A stretch of 64,000 bases of DNA from Saccharospirillum mangrovi (GTDB taxonomy: Bacteria; Pseudomonadota; Gammaproteobacteria; Pseudomonadales; Natronospirillaceae), in the NCBI RefSeq assembly GCF_003367315.1, contig NZ_CP031415.1, positions 2,726,001 to 2,790,000 of the forward strand. The letters are read 5' to 3'. The notes beneath the pieces are model-generated. The model was not told where the DNA came from. It made no database searches and was given only the letters and a program-made list of their open reading frames with translations. Both the position numbers and the translations under genes were made by a program. Positions 9,914 to 20,509 of this stretch are shown here, one piece after another; position 1 is the stretch's first letter; every line of letters starts with the position of its first letter.

Positions 9914-9942
9914 AAAAAAAGGGCCGCAACTGCGGCCCTTTC
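9914..9942. terminator. Bidirectional rho-independent terminator
   Basis: A7, then a GGGCCGCA/TGCGGCCC stem, then CTTTCTCTT. It lies between the convergent lipoprotein gene (+) and argG (-). On the minus strand the stem is followed by seven T residues, so it is strongest for argG. Confidence 0.88.
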
Positions 9943-9959
9943 TCTTGCTTACCCACCAA

Positions 9960-11183
9960 TTATTTCAACGGGCTGCGACCCTTGCTGGCGGCGATGCGCA
10001 TGCGCAAGGCGTTCAGTTTGATGAAGCCTTCGGCGTCTTTTTGATTGTAGGCACCGGCGTCGTCTTCGAAGGTGGCGATGCTGGCATCGAACAGGCTGTC
10101 GTCGGACTGTCGGCCAGCAATGCTGACGTTGCCTTTGTACAGTTTGACGCGCACCTTGCCGTTCACGTTTTCCTGAGAGGCGTCGATCATTTCCTGCAAC
10201 ATGCGACGCTCCGGGCTCCACCAGTAGCCGTTGTAAATCACTTCGGCGTACTTGGGCATCAGTTCGTCTTTCAGGTGCGCGACTTCGCGGTCGAGCGTGA
10301 TCGATTCAATCGCCCGGTGGGCCTTGAGCATGATGGTGCCCCCCGGCGTTTCGTAACAGCCGCGTGACTTCATGCCGACGTAGCGGTTTTCCACGATGTC
10401 GAGGCGGCCAACGCCGTTGTCACCACCCACCTTGTTCAGGTACGCCAGCACTTCGGCCGGGCTCATGGCGTTGCCGTCGATGGCAACGATGTCGCCTTTT
10501 TTATAGGTCAGTTCCAGATAGGTCGGCGCATCGGGCGCGGCTTCCGGGCTGACGGACCAACGCCACATGTCTTCTTCGGCTTCGGCCCAGGGGTCTTCCA
10601 AAATGCCGCCTTCGTAGGAGATGTGCAGCAGGTTGGCGTCCATCGAATACGGGGATTTTTTGCCTTTCTTGTTGAAGTCGACCGGGATCGAATGTTCTTC
10701 GCAATAGGCCATCAGTTTTTCGCGCGAGGTCAGGTTCCATTCGCGCCACGGAGCGATGACTTTCACGCCCGGTTTCAATGCGTAGGCACCCAGTTCGAAA
10801 CGCACCTGGTCGTTGCCTTTGCCGGTGGCGCCGTGGGCGATGGCATCGGCGCCGGTTTCGTTGGCGATTTCGATCAGGCGTTTGGCGATCAACGGGCGGG
10901 CAATGGAGGTGCCCAGCAGGTATTCGCCTTCGTAGATGGTGTTGGCGCGGAACATGGGGAAGACGAAATCGCGCACGAATTCTTCACGCAGATCGTCGAT
11001 GTAGATTTCTTTGATGCCCAACGCTTGCGCTTTGGCTCGCGCCGGTTCGACTTCTTCACCCTGGCCGATATCGGCCGTGAAGGTGACGACCTCGCAGTGG
11101 TAGGTTTCCTGAATCCATTTGGCGATGACAGAGGTGTCGAGGCCACCGGAGTAGGCCAGAACGACCTTCTTGATATCGGACAT
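9960..11183 (-). CDS. argG: Argininosuccinate synthase
   Basis: A 407-residue cytoplasmic ligase that joins citrulline and aspartate with ATP, the penultimate step of arginine synthesis. The N-terminal PP-loop AYSGGLDTS (residues 10-18) and the GATGKGNDQ segment are intact, and the length is that of the short type I enzyme. GGGAG precedes the ATG. It stands alone, ends at a strong terminator, and has no argH beside it. The other arginine gene of the window, argA, is some 46 kb away. No clear ARG box was recognised upstream. Confidence 0.97.
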   Translation of the reverse strand: MSDIKKVVLAYSGGLDTSVIAKWIQETYHCEVVTFTADIGQGEEVEPARAKAQALGIKEIYIDDLREEFVRDFVFPMFRANTIYEGEYLLGTSIARPLIAKRLIEIANETGADAIAHGATGKGNDQVRFELGAYALKPGVKVIAPWREWNLTSREKLMAYCEEHSIPVDFNKKGKKSPYSMDANLLHISYEGGILEDPWAEAEEDMWRWSVSPEAAPDAPTYLELTYKKGDIVAIDGNAMSPAEVLAYLNKVGGDNGVGRLDIVENRYVGMKSRGCYETPGGTIMLKAHRAIESITLDREVAHLKDELMPKYAEVIYNGYWWSPERRMLQEMIDASQENVNGKVRVKLYKGNVSIAGRQSDDSLFDASIATFEDDAGAYNQKDAEGFIKLNALRMRIAASKGRSPLK

Positions 11184-11295
11184 GATTGCTCCCAGGGCTT
11201 AGAGGCGAAAGAAACGGGCGGCCATTTTACGGTTTAGACCCGCTTCTCTCCAGTGCATTCACCGCAAGAGTGTGGTGTGGGTGTGATGGTCCGGC

Positions 11296-12723
11296 TCAGT
11301 CGTCTTCTTCGACCGGCGACTCCATCTCCATGTCCAATTCTTTGATCTTGCGGGTCAGTGTATTGCGGCCCCAGCCGAGCAGTTCGGCGGCGTCACGACG
11401 GCGACCGGCGGTATGCTTGAGCGCGGTCTCGATCATGATGCGTTCGAAGCTGGGCACGGCGTTGTCGAGCAAACGGCGTTCGCCGCGTGCCAGTTCCCGG
11501 TCGGCCCAGTTGCGCAATGCCTGTTCCCAGTTTTCGCTGGCCACCGGTGCCTGGGTTTCGTCGAGCAGTTCCGGCGGTAAATCCGACACCAGCACTTCAC
11601 GGCCGGATGCCATGACGGTGATCCAGCGGCAGGTGTTTTCCAACTGACGGACGTTGCCGGGCCAGTCGAGTCGGCTCAAATAAGTTTCGGTTTCCGGGCG
11701 CAGCGATTTCGGCTCCACGCCCAATTCTTCGGCGGCTTTGTGCAGGAAGAATTCGAGCAGGCGCGGAATGTCTTCGCGGCGGTCGGCCAGGCGCGGCAAA
11801 TGAATGCGGATGACATTCAAGCGGTGAAACAAGTCTTCGCGGAAGCGGCCTTCCTTCACCAGCAGTTCTAGGTTCTGGTGTGTGGCGGCGATGATGCGCA
11901 CGTCCACTTTCACGGCGGTGTGACCGCCAACCCGATAGAATTCGCCATCGGCCAGTACGCGCAACAAACGCGTTTGGGTTTCCGCCGGCATATCGCCAAT
12001 TTCATCGAGGAACAGCGTGCCGCCGTCGGCCTGTTCAAAGCGGCCGCGACGCTGGCCCTGCGCGCCGGTGAAGGCGCCTTTTTCATGGCCGAACAGTTCC
12101 GATTCCATTAAATCGCGCGGAATGGCGGCCATGTTCAACGCAATAAACGGGTTGTCACGACGCGGGCTGTGGCGGTGCAGCGCGTGCGCCACCAGTTCTT
12201 TACCAGTACCGGATTCGCCATTGATCAATACCGTGATGTTCGATTGCGACAACCGACCGATGGCGCGAAACACTTCCTGCATGGCCGGCGCTTCACCGAT
12301 GATTTCGGTGTTGCCGAGCGCCGGTGCCGGGTCGGCTGAGGCCTGTTTCTGGCGCGTGTGTTCGATGGCGCGTTCGACCAGTGAGACGGCTTCTTCAACG
12401 TCGAACGGCTTGGGCAAATATTCAAAGGCACCGCCCTGGAACGACGCCACGGCGCTGTCCAGATCGGAATGGGCGGTCATGATGATGACCGGCACCTGGG
12501 GGTGGTGGTCGTGAATGCGGCTGAGCAATTCCAGGCCGTCGATGCCTTCCATGCGTACATCGCTAATGATGGCATCGGGCGGGTCTTGATCGATCTTGCG
12601 CAGCAGGGCTTCGCCGGTTTCAAAACTGCGGCTGTCGATACCCTGTTTCTCGAAGGCTCGCTCCAGTACCCAGCGGATCGACCGATCATCGTCGACGATC
12701 CAGACGCGATTAAGACTGCTCAT
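11296..12723 (-). CDS. glnG: Nitrogen regulation response regulator NtrC
   Basis: A 475-residue sigma-54 activator. The receiver domain has DDD at 11-13 and phosphoacceptor Asp55. The AAA+ domain carries Walker A GESGTGKE and the sigma-54 contact loop GAFTGA, and the C-terminus has a Fis-type helix-turn-helix (GRRRDAAELLGWGRNTLTRKI). It activates glnA and other nitrogen-scavenging promoters when phosphorylated by NtrB. It overlaps the end of ntrB by 14 bases, so the two are co-translated. The gene is also called ntrC. Confidence 0.96.
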   Translation of the reverse strand: MSSLNRVWIVDDDRSIRWVLERAFEKQGIDSRSFETGEALLRKIDQDPPDAIISDVRMEGIDGLELLSRIHDHHPQVPVIIMTAHSDLDSAVASFQGGAFEYLPKPFDVEEAVSLVERAIEHTRQKQASADPAPALGNTEIIGEAPAMQEVFRAIGRLSQSNITVLINGESGTGKELVAHALHRHSPRRDNPFIALNMAAIPRDLMESELFGHEKGAFTGAQGQRRGRFEQADGGTLFLDEIGDMPAETQTRLLRVLADGEFYRVGGHTAVKVDVRIIAATHQNLELLVKEGRFREDLFHRLNVIRIHLPRLADRREDIPRLLEFFLHKAAEELGVEPKSLRPETETYLSRLDWPGNVRQLENTCRWITVMASGREVLVSDLPPELLDETQAPVASENWEQALRNWADRELARGERRLLDNAVPSFERIMIETALKHTAGRRRDAAELLGWGRNTLTRKIKELDMEMESPVEEDD

Positions 12724-13789
12724 TGAGCCCCTCCAAAGGTAGATAAACGCTGAACCGTGTCGAGCCGGGCACCGAATCGCACTCGATCACGCCTGCGTGG
12801 TAGTTAACAATCTGCTGGGCAATGGACAGACCCAGACCAGTTCCCGATGGCCGCCCAGAAATCATCGGGTAAAAAATCTTCTCCAACATTTCCGGCGGAA
12901 TGCCAGGGCCGTTGTCGAGCACATCCAACCGAACCACCAACCGATAGCGATGCTGCCGGATGGTGAACTGACGCACTGTGCGAGTGCGCAGCGTGATGCG
13001 CGGTGCACTGATGCCGTTCTCCAGCAACGCCTGGGCTGCGTTGCGGGCAATGTTCAGTACCGCCTGAATCAGTTGCGCCTCGTCCGCTTCCATATCTGGA
13101 ATGCTGGGGTCGTAGTCGCGCACCAGTTCGATCCGGTCGCCGCTTTCGACGTTCAGCAGCGAATAGACGCGTTCGGCAATCTGGTGAATGTTGACCGGCG
13201 CTTTCTTCGGCGCGTGATGGCTGCCCAACATCCGGTCCACCAGATTGCGCAGGCGATCAGCCTCTTCGATGATCACCTGGGTGTATTCCTGCAAAGAAGC
13301 GTCGGGCAGTTCGCTGGCCAACAACTGGGCCGCGCCGCGAATGCCGCCCAAGGGATTTTTGATTTCATGCGCCACACCACGCACCAGATGGCGCGTGGTT
13401 TCGGTCTGTTCGATCAATCCCTCATCGCGACTGATGCGCAAGGCGCGATCAGCCGGCAGCATTTCAACGATCAGATGCAACTGCTCGTCTTCCATATAGG
13501 GCGTGACCATAAAATCGAGCGTCATCGCCTCACGGTGCACCAGTTGCCACTGGGCCGAGCGCACCGACAATGTGGTGCCTTCATCCATCGCCGACAGCAA
13601 CACTTCGCGTATTTCTGTCGGGTTCACAAACAAGGAGTAAAACGGTTGGCCGAGCACTTGCTTGCCCGACCGGATCAGCAGCAGCTCCGCAGACGGGTTT
13701 ACGTGTTCGACAATCAGTTTGTCGTCCAGTTGGATGACAGCGGTAAACTGGTGGTCCACCAACTGGCGAAAAAAATCGGTGTCTGGCAC
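12710..13789 (-). CDS. glnL: Nitrogen regulation sensor kinase NtrB
   Basis: A 359-residue soluble histidine kinase with an N-terminal PAS domain (about 1-115), His141 in AHEIKNPLGG, and a HATPase with DNGPGIP and GTGLGLSIA. It phosphorylates or dephosphorylates NtrC under control of PII. The frame is open up to 13936, but the GTG at 13789 is preceded by AGGAA at good spacing and gives the usual family length, so it is preferred. No glnA lies beside it, so ntrBC has its own promoter here. Also called ntrB. Confidence 0.94.
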   Translation of the reverse strand: MPDTDFFRQLVDHQFTAVIQLDDKLIVEHVNPSAELLLIRSGKQVLGQPFYSLFVNPTEIREVLLSAMDEGTTLSVRSAQWQLVHREAMTLDFMVTPYMEDEQLHLIVEMLPADRALRISRDEGLIEQTETTRHLVRGVAHEIKNPLGGIRGAAQLLASELPDASLQEYTQVIIEEADRLRNLVDRMLGSHHAPKKAPVNIHQIAERVYSLLNVESGDRIELVRDYDPSIPDMEADEAQLIQAVLNIARNAAQALLENGISAPRITLRTRTVRQFTIRQHRYRLVVRLDVLDNGPGIPPEMLEKIFYPMISGRPSGTGLGLSIAQQIVNYHAGVIECDSVPGSTRFSVYLPLEGLNEQS

Positions 13790-13897
13790 AAAACAATTCC
13801 TGTGGATCCAAGTGCGCTCGCGAGCCGCAGCCAGCACTACGCAAGAAGCAGGCCATAGAATGCAGGGCTTTGATGCACGATTTCGGGGCTTCGACGA

Positions 13898-13952
13898 ATT
13901 ATAGCGCACCAATAGTGCACTTATCGGCAAAAACACGAATCAAAATGGTGCA
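13898..13952 (-). promoter_or_regulatory. Probable ntrBC promoter with NtrC-like dyad sites
   Basis: Read on the minus strand, a perfect -10 hexamer TATAAT (13898-13903) follows the dyad GCACTATTGGTGC (13906-13918). A second element, 13936-13952 (plus strand, ending AAAATGGTGCA), matches the right half of an enterobacterial NtrC site closely. The dyad has a 5-base spacer, whereas the classical NtrC site has 7, so the identification is tentative. A site between -10 and -35 would fit autorepression by NtrC. Confidence 0.45.
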
Positions 13953-14053
13953 CTTCGAGTGGTTTCAACTGAGAACTGCTCGATGTTCGCGCTCCTGGGG
14001 AGCCCCCAGGCTTTGGTTTATACTCGAACATCACTCAGCGGACGGTATGCCAG

Positions 14054-17000
14054 ATGGACCAGACGTACCCGCTCAGGCTGCTGGATAACGCCTGGCAGCT
14101 CAGCGCCCGGGGGCAAGGTCAAATCCTGCTATTTGCAGACGCCAATGGTGCCAGCCTGGGTGCCTTGGTGGATCATTTTCATCCCAACCCGACACCGCGC
14201 CGCTTCCATTACCAACTCGGCCCCGACGCCGCCTTTTACGGCTATTACCCACTGCTCGACGTGGTGGCCCGGCTGTACAGCGAACGCGGCCCGTCGAACC
14301 TGGATCTCTGGTTTGATGAACTCGGCATTTATCCGCCCAATCGCGCCATTTGGCGGCAATTACTGATCGACCACTATCTGCGCCGCCCACCGTTGCTGCT
14401 CAAAGATCACGTCATTCAGCAATCGTTGAGCCTGGGCGACGATTTAGCCAGGTTGTTAGCCGCGTTGAGCGCAGACCGGCCCGTGCTGGTGGCGCTCACC
14501 AACGGCCATTGGGCCAGCCCGGCGTTGCAGCGCTGGCTGGGCCGACAACGCCCAACCCTGGCCGCCAACCTGATGATTCTGGTCGCCAACGACGCCGACC
14601 AGTTACCGCTTGCCGACACCAACGCCCAGGAAGCGCCGCCGGGGCATTCGCTCAGCGAAGCCGGCTGGCTGATCGACTTGCCGCCCACCAACGCGGCCAT
14701 TCCGGCCTGGCCGCTGCTCGACCCGGTGAAAAGCGAAAGCATCCCAACGCTGATTCAACAGGCGCTGCAAAACCACGCCCTGCTGTGTCACGAAGAAACC
14801 CTGACGCTGTGCGACCAGATCAACCAGATGCTGGACGAACGCCAGATCGTTCTGGTCACCGATCATCGCTATGACTTGTTGTTGCTCGAAGCCGAAGCGC
14901 TGTTCTACAGCGACCGCTACAACGGCGCCATCACCGCGCTGAACGAGTTGCTGGAACTGGCGCGCCAGGAAGGCGATGCCCTGTGGCAATTCGACGCCTA
15001 TTTGCGTCTGGCCTGGTGTGGCCTGCACAAATACCGCCTCGGCGATGCCTGGCAGATGATCAAACACGCCCAATCGGCACTGCAAAGCATCGACCGCCAG
15101 AACGCCGACTGGCTGATGCGCGAACGCCAATGGCTGTTGTTGCAGGCACTGCTGCACGGCCAGGAACACCGGCGACTGCCCGAAGCCAGCCAGCATCGGT
15201 TGGAAGCACTGTTGCCGATGGAGCGCAACGACGACTTCCTCTACGCCTTCCGGCTGGCGCAGGTCAGTTGGGCTGCCAGCCTGAACCCGCGCGAGCAGGA
15301 CTATTTGCGCAAAGCGCTGATCGGCAGCCTGAAATGGGCGCGTCGGCTGGGCAACAAAGTCGCGGTGATCAAGGTGTTGCAGTCGATCGCGCAACTGCAA
15401 ACGCGCAACGGCCGCCACGAACGCGCGCTGCGCTGCCTGTATCTGGCGTTGCATTTGAGCGAACCGCTGAATTCGCCCGGCCACGACGTGCCCATTCTCA
15501 GCGATCTGGGCTGGTTGCATCTGAACCGCCAGAACCTCACCGCCGCGCGCGATACCTTTCAGGCGGCGCTGCAACGGCTGCAACAATCGACCAACTACCA
15601 TCAGGTCGCCATCACGCTGAACAACCTGGCCTGGACGTATTTCGTCGGCGGCAATCTGCCCGAGTGCGACCGCCTGCTCGGCACCGCCATTCGCCTGTGC
15701 CGCAGTCGCGGCTTCCGCAGCCTGCCCTATCACACGCTCGACGACTTATTGCTGCATCAGGCTTTGTGCCGTTTTCATCAGGGCAACAGCGTGCTGGCGC
15801 AGCGTACTTTGCATGAAATCGACCACCGCCATCACAACCTCAGCGCCAAGGGCGAACTGCTGCATTCGTGTCTGTCGCTCTACTTTGCGCGGGCCGAAAA
15901 CAACACGGCAGCGGTGACGCAACTGAACGACCGGCTCGATGCCCAAGTCAAAAACCACGTCGAAATTCCGGCCTATCTGAAGCGCATCATTGAGCACGCA
16001 CGCGGCCTGGGTGAAGCGAACCAACCCTGGCTCAGCCTGGGCGGCATTGCGACCAAAACGTTGTCGAGCCGGCCGGTCGATGTCGTGTCGTTGCTGCGTT
16101 CGGCGGAACTGGAAGGCGAAGTCGAAAAGCTGCAACAGCGGGTGCGCGACACCCGTTTGCTCTCGCATCTGAGCGCTCAGGCCAACGCCGCCACCGACGC
16201 CAAACGGCTGGTACAGACCTTGGTGCGTCAGTTGAGCGCGCATCTGGATTGCGATTATGTTGCCATCGAATTGCGGCCGCAGGCCTATATGTCGTCCATC
16301 TTCTACAGCCACGGCCTGGACGATGTAGACGCCGAACGCCTGCACCACACCCTGGCGCTGCACAAACTCACGCGCGGCCGGGTGTTGCTGAATCTGCGCG
16401 ATCTGAACCTCGACGGGTTTGAATCCGGCGCGCTCTACATCAACTCCATCAGCCTGCCGAAACACGATTTTGGCGATCTGATGTTGATGACGCGTCAGCC
16501 GCAGGGGTTTGAAGAATCGGTGCTGCGCACCAGCTCGATGTTGGCGGCGCAACTGGCCGCCGCCATTCAACGGTTAATGCACGAAAAAGAACTGCAATAT
16601 TTGTCGTCCACCGACATGCTGACCGGCCTGATCAACCGGCAAGCGCTGTACCCGCGTCTGGAAGAAGAACTGGCGCGCACCCGTCGGCATTCGAATTACC
16701 GTTTCTGTTTAGCCTTTCTGGATTTAGACAACTTCAAATACCTGAACGACCACTACGGCCACAACCTCGGCGATCAGGTGTTGCAAGGTTTTGCCAAACT
16801 GCTCGACGACCACAGCCGCGCTGAAGATTTAGTAGCGCGCCTGGGTGGCGACGAATTCGTCATCCTGTTTCCCGGCCAGGCCAGCGAACAGGTTGAACGG
16901 TTTTGCAGCCGCTTGCTGGTGCAATTCAGTACCACCAAAACGGTGCAGCAAACGCTCAAGCGTTTTACCGGCCAGAGTTTGAAATTGCCGAGCGAGCGTC

Positions 17001-17167
17001 GGCTGGGATGTTCGGTGGGCATTATTGAATTGAACAAAGACACGGTGCCGTCGTCGGTCGATACGCTGTTGAATCAGGCCGACCAGGCCATGTACGTCGC
17101 CAAAAGCCAGGGCAAAAACCAAGCCGTGGTGGTGCCGTTCAGCGAACCGGACACCGACCCGGAATGA
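14054..17167 (+). CDS. Large diguanylate cyclase with NTPase-like N-terminus, TPR region and GAF domain
   Basis: A 1037-residue protein predicted to be cytoplasmic (no signal peptide or membrane helix). The first 230 residues resemble the ATPase part of MalT/STAND regulators but show no Walker A. A long helical, TPR-like region follows (about 255-660), then a GAF-like domain (about 715-850), then a GGDEF domain with GGDEF at 931-935. An RxxD inhibitory site (RAED, 922-925) lies exactly five residues before it, so it should make c-di-GMP and be product-inhibited. A TATACT -10-like box (14019-14024) lies 30 bases upstream, after a CCTGGGG/CCCCAGG hairpin. The input signal is unknown. Confidence 0.88.
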   Translation: MDQTYPLRLLDNAWQLSARGQGQILLFADANGASLGALVDHFHPNPTPRRFHYQLGPDAAFYGYYPLLDVVARLYSERGPSNLDLWFDELGIYPPNRAIWRQLLIDHYLRRPPLLLKDHVIQQSLSLGDDLARLLAALSADRPVLVALTNGHWASPALQRWLGRQRPTLAANLMILVANDADQLPLADTNAQEAPPGHSLSEAGWLIDLPPTNAAIPAWPLLDPVKSESIPTLIQQALQNHALLCHEETLTLCDQINQMLDERQIVLVTDHRYDLLLLEAEALFYSDRYNGAITALNELLELARQEGDALWQFDAYLRLAWCGLHKYRLGDAWQMIKHAQSALQSIDRQNADWLMRERQWLLLQALLHGQEHRRLPEASQHRLEALLPMERNDDFLYAFRLAQVSWAASLNPREQDYLRKALIGSLKWARRLGNKVAVIKVLQSIAQLQTRNGRHERALRCLYLALHLSEPLNSPGHDVPILSDLGWLHLNRQNLTAARDTFQAALQRLQQSTNYHQVAITLNNLAWTYFVGGNLPECDRLLGTAIRLCRSRGFRSLPYHTLDDLLLHQALCRFHQGNSVLAQRTLHEIDHRHHNLSAKGELLHSCLSLYFARAENNTAAVTQLNDRLDAQVKNHVEIPAYLKRIIEHARGLGEANQPWLSLGGIATKTLSSRPVDVVSLLRSAELEGEVEKLQQRVRDTRLLSHLSAQANAATDAKRLVQTLVRQLSAHLDCDYVAIELRPQAYMSSIFYSHGLDDVDAERLHHTLALHKLTRGRVLLNLRDLNLDGFESGALYINSISLPKHDFGDLMLMTRQPQGFEESVLRTSSMLAAQLAAAIQRLMHEKELQYLSSTDMLTGLINRQALYPRLEEELARTRRHSNYRFCLAFLDLDNFKYLNDHYGHNLGDQVLQGFAKLLDDHSRAEDLVARLGGDEFVILFPGQASEQVERFCSRLLVQFSTTKTVQQTLKRFTGQSLKLPSERRLGCSVGIIELNKDTVPSSVDTLLNQADQAMYVAKSQGKNQAVVVPFSEPDTDPE

Positions 17168-17185
17168 AGACTGGCTTAGAGCACC

Positions 17186-17536
17186 TCAACCGGCGCGATA
17201 GCGTTCGATAAAGACCCGCGTCGGCGCATTCATCGCCAGCGACACCGGCGCGCTGGTTTGCGCCAACACCAGGTCCAGCATGCGCTGACCAACACCACGC
17301 CGCCGCGTCGCCGCCCGCACCGCAAAACCGACGATCTCGCCGCCCGCCAGCAACACCGCGCCCACAATGCGTTCGTTAAAACGCGCCACGTACAGCGTCA
17401 CCGTCGTCGGATCGGCCAGCCATTGTTGCCAGGCGCGGCAGTACGACGGGCAATCGAGCTGTTCGGCCGCCAGCCGTTCCAGCTCAGCCAAATCGCGTTC
17501 ATCGGGTGCGTTTAACGCCTGCAACGTGACCGGCAT
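17186..17536 (-). CDS. GNAT acetyltransferase-like protein, PanZ/PanM-like
   Basis: A 116-residue GNAT-fold protein. The segments [11 protein letters not shown] and [14 protein letters not shown] (acetyl-CoA pyrophosphate loop) closely match what I recall of PanZ (PanM), the acetyl-CoA sensor that triggers PanD self-cleavage in enteric bacteria. GGAGG lies six bases before the ATG at 17536, which decides the start over two upstream in-frame ATGs. panD is not in the window, so the specific role is inference. It is convergent with the diguanylate cyclase gene and divergent from hisB. Confidence 0.75.
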   Translation of the reverse strand: MPVTLQALNAPDERDLAELERLAAEQLDCPSYCRAWQQWLADPTTVTLYVARFNERIVGAVLLAGGEIVGFAVRAATRRRGVGQRMLDLVLAQTSAPVSLAMNAPTRVFIERYRAG

Positions 17537-17647
17537 AACGGCCTCCATGGGTGGTTTGGCGCGCAGCATACCGATATACTCAGCGCTCGCAAACCGGGCG
17601 TTACAGCCCGGCACCCCTGGGCCCTAACCGAAATTCGAGAGTGTCTT

Positions 17648-18238
17648 ATGAGTCGCCAGGCGACGATCGAACGCAACACCAGCGAGACGCGCATCCGTGT
17701 CAGCCTGAATCTGGATGGCACCGGCCAGGCCAACTTCGATACCGGCATGCCGTTCCTCGACCACATGATGGATCAGATTGCCCGTCACGGCCTGATCGAT
17801 CTGGACATTCTCTGCCAGGGCGACAACCACATCGACGATCACCATTCCGCTGAAGACATTGGCATCACCCTCGGCCAGGCCATGGCTAAAGCCGTAGGCG
17901 ACAAAAAAGGCATCACCCGTTACGGCCACGCTTATGTACCGTTGGATGAAGCCCTGTCACGCGTGGTGATCGACTTCTCCGGTCGCCCCGGCCTGTTTTA
18001 CGACGTGCCCTTTACCCGCGCCAGCGTCGGCGGTTTCGATGTCGATCTGTTCCGCGAATTCTTCCAGGGCTTCGTCAACCACGCTCAGGTGTCGCTGCAC
18101 ATCGACAACCTCAAAGGCCAGAACTCGCACCATCAGGTCGAGACCGTCTTCAAGGCGTTTGGCCGCGCATTGCGCATGGCACTGACCGCCGACGAACGCA
18201 TGGCAGGCGTCACGCCTTCCACCAAGGGCGTGCTGTAA
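17648..18238 (+). CDS. hisB: Imidazoleglycerol-phosphate dehydratase
   Basis: A 196-residue Mn-dependent enzyme converting imidazole-glycerol phosphate to imidazole-acetol phosphate in histidine synthesis. The metal motifs [11 protein letters not shown] and [12 protein letters not shown] are present. It is the stand-alone form, without the HAD phosphatase fused in enterobacteria, as in Pseudomonas. First gene of hisB-hisH-hisA-hisF. A TATACT box lies at 17575-17580 with no good -35. Confidence 0.97.
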   Translation: MSRQATIERNTSETRIRVSLNLDGTGQANFDTGMPFLDHMMDQIARHGLIDLDILCQGDNHIDDHHSAEDIGITLGQAMAKAVGDKKGITRYGHAYVPLDEALSRVVIDFSGRPGLFYDVPFTRASVGGFDVDLFREFFQGFVNHAQVSLHIDNLKGQNSHHQVETVFKAFGRALRMALTADERMAGVTPSTKGVL

Positions 18239-18296
18239 TTCCAGTTCGGGCACGCCCATTTCCTGCTCCACTGCACACTGACTGAACGAGGCTATC

Positions 18297-18950
18297 GTGA
18301 GCGCCACTTTGCTGACTGTGATCGACTATGGCATGGGCAACCTGCATTCGGTGGCCAAAGCGCTGGAACACGTCGCACCCGATTCCGTTCATATCGAAGT
18401 GACCGACAACCCCGAACGCATCCGCGCCGCCGACCGCATCCTGCTGCCCGGCGTTGGCGCCATTCGCGATTGCATGGGCGAAATCCGCCGTCAGGGCGTG
18501 GACCAACTGGTGCGCGAAGCCGTCGATGCCGGCAAACCGCTGCTCGGCGTGTGCGTCGGCATGCAAGCGTTAATGGCGCACAGTCTGGAAAACGACGGCA
18601 TCGATTGCCTGAATTATTTCGACGGCGAAGTACGCCGCTTCAAAGACGGCCAGACCGACGAACACGGCCTGCCGATGAAAGTGCCACACATGGGTTGGAA
18701 CAACGTCGAACTGAAAATCGACCACCCGTTGCTGGCCGGCATTCAAAGCGGCGACCGGTTTTATTTCGTGCATTCCTACGCCGCCGACGCGCACCCGGAA
18801 TACACCGCCGCGACCTGTAATTACGGCACAACCTTCGCCGCCATGATTTATCGCGACAATATTTTTGCAACGCAATTTCACCCGGAAAAAAGTTTTCCGG
18901 CGGGCATCAAACTGCTCGACAATTTCGTGCGCTGGAACGGCAAACCCTAA
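18297..18950 (+). CDS. hisH: Imidazole glycerol phosphate synthase, glutaminase subunit
   Basis: A 217-residue class I glutamine amidotransferase that feeds ammonia to HisF. The nucleophile Cys sits in [10 protein letters not shown] and the His/Glu pair in TQFHPEKS. It starts at a GTG (18297) 58 bases after hisB. The partner hisF lies two genes downstream in the same operon. Confidence 0.96.
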   Translation: MSATLLTVIDYGMGNLHSVAKALEHVAPDSVHIEVTDNPERIRAADRILLPGVGAIRDCMGEIRRQGVDQLVREAVDAGKPLLGVCVGMQALMAHSLENDGIDCLNYFDGEVRRFKDGQTDEHGLPMKVPHMGWNNVELKIDHPLLAGIQSGDRFYFVHSYAADAHPEYTAATCNYGTTFAAMIYRDNIFATQFHPEKSFPAGIKLLDNFVRWNGKP

Positions 18951-18978
18951 GCGCACTCATTCAATAGAGGAACGCCCG

Positions 18979-19722
18979 ATGCTCATCATTCCCGCCATTG
19001 ATCTGAAAGACGGCCAATGCGTCCGCCTGCAACAAGGTCGCATGGAAGACGCCACCGTCTTCGGTGCCGACCCGGTGGAAATGGCGTCGCGTTGGGTAGA
19101 AGCCGGCTGCCGCCGGTTGCATCTGGTCGATCTCAATGGCGCCTTCGAAGGCAAACCGATTCACGCCGAAGTCGTCGCCGCCATTTCCCGCCGCTATCCG
19201 CAATTGCCAATTCAGATTGGCGGCGGTATTCGCACCATCGACAGCATTGAAGCCTACGTAGAAGCCGGCGTGAGCTGGTGCATCATCGGCACCGCCGCAG
19301 TGAAAAACCCCGGCTTTGTACGCGAAGCCTGCAACGCCTTTCCCGGCAAAATCATCGTTGGCATCGACGCCAAAGACGGCCTCGTCGCCACCGAAGGCTG
19401 GGCCGATGTGAGCACGGTGAAAGCCACCGATTTAGCGCGTGAATTTGCCGACGCCGGCGTTTCCGCCATCGTCTACACCGACATCGCACGCGACGGCATG
19501 ATGCAGGGCGTCAACCTCGAAGCGACGGTCGAAGTCGCTCAGGCCGGCGGCATTCCGGTCATCGCCAGCGGCGGCGTTACCGACATGAGCGACATCGAAC
19601 GGCTGTGCACCGTGGCCGATAAAGGCCTGCTCGGCGCCATCACCGGCCGCGCCATTTACGAAGGCAAACTCGACGTGCGCGAAGCTCAAATTTATTGCGA
19701 TGAAAACACCAAGGTGAACTGA
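18979..19722 (+). CDS. hisA: ProFAR isomerase (phosphoribosylformimino-AICAR ribotide isomerase)
   Basis: A 247-residue (beta/alpha)8 enzyme. [17 protein letters not shown] is the classic N-terminus with the general-base Asp8, and the phosphate motifs GGGIRT and ASGGV are intact. GAGG precedes the ATG at 18979. The open frame extends into hisH but only as a shadow. hisF starts four bases after its stop. Confidence 0.97.
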   Translation: MLIIPAIDLKDGQCVRLQQGRMEDATVFGADPVEMASRWVEAGCRRLHLVDLNGAFEGKPIHAEVVAAISRRYPQLPIQIGGGIRTIDSIEAYVEAGVSWCIIGTAAVKNPGFVREACNAFPGKIIVGIDAKDGLVATEGWADVSTVKATDLAREFADAGVSAIVYTDIARDGMMQGVNLEATVEVAQAGGIPVIASGGVTDMSDIERLCTVADKGLLGAITGRAIYEGKLDVREAQIYCDENTKVN

Positions 19723-19725
19723 ACC

Positions 19726-20484
19726 ATGGGACTAGCGAAGCGGATTATTCCCTGCCTGGATGTCGACGCCGGCCGCGTCGTCAAAGGCGTTAATTTCGTC
19801 AACATCCGCGACGCCGGCGACCCGGTGGAAGTCGCCAAGCGCTACAACGACCAGGGTGCCGACGAAATCACCATGCTCGACATCACCGCCACCCACGAAG
19901 GCCGCGACACCATGGTCGATACCGTCAGCGCCATCGCCGGCCAGGTGTTTATTCCGCTCACCGTCGGCGGCGGCATTCGCACACTGGAAGACATTCGCAC
20001 CATGCTCAACGCCGGCGCCGATAAAGTCTCGATCAACAGCGCCGCCATCAAAAACCCCGACTTCGTGCGCGAAGCCTCGCTGAAATTCGGCGCGCAATGC
20101 ATCGTCGTCGCGATTGACGCCAAACGCGTCGGCGACCACTGGGAAATCTTCACCCACGGCGGCCGCAACGCCACCGGCATCGACGCCGTTGAATGGGCGA
20201 AGAAAATGGACGACTACGGCGCCGGCGAAATCCTGCTCACCTCAATGGACCGCGACGGCGTAAAAACAGGCTTCGATATTGAACTCACCCGCGCCGTCGC
20301 CGATGCCGTGCGCGTACCCGTCATCGCCAGCGGCGGTGTCGGCAACCTGCAACATTTGGCCGACGGCGTTTTGGAAGGCCACGCCGACGCGGTACTGGCG
20401 GCGAGTATTTTCCACTTTGGCGAATACAGCATCGGCGAAGCCAAAGCGGTCATGCAGGAAAATGGGATTGAGATGCGGGTGTAG
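19726..20484 (+). CDS. hisF: Imidazole glycerol phosphate synthase, cyclase subunit
   Basis: A 252-residue (beta/alpha)8 protein that, with HisH, forms imidazole-glycerol phosphate and AICAR. It begins [21 protein letters not shown], with the catalytic Asp in CLDVD, and shows the typical internal half-barrel repeat (GGGIRT, ASGGVG). Last gene of the his cluster. No strong terminator follows before the next promoter at 20510. Confidence 0.97.
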   Translation: MGLAKRIIPCLDVDAGRVVKGVNFVNIRDAGDPVEVAKRYNDQGADEITMLDITATHEGRDTMVDTVSAIAGQVFIPLTVGGGIRTLEDIRTMLNAGADKVSINSAAIKNPDFVREASLKFGAQCIVVAIDAKRVGDHWEIFTHGGRNATGIDAVEWAKKMDDYGAGEILLTSMDRDGVKTGFDIELTRAVADAVRVPVIASGGVGNLQHLADGVLEGHADAVLAASIFHFGEYSIGEAKAVMQENGIEMRV

Positions 20485-20509
20485 CTGCACAGCTCAGTCA
20501 GCGGGTAAA

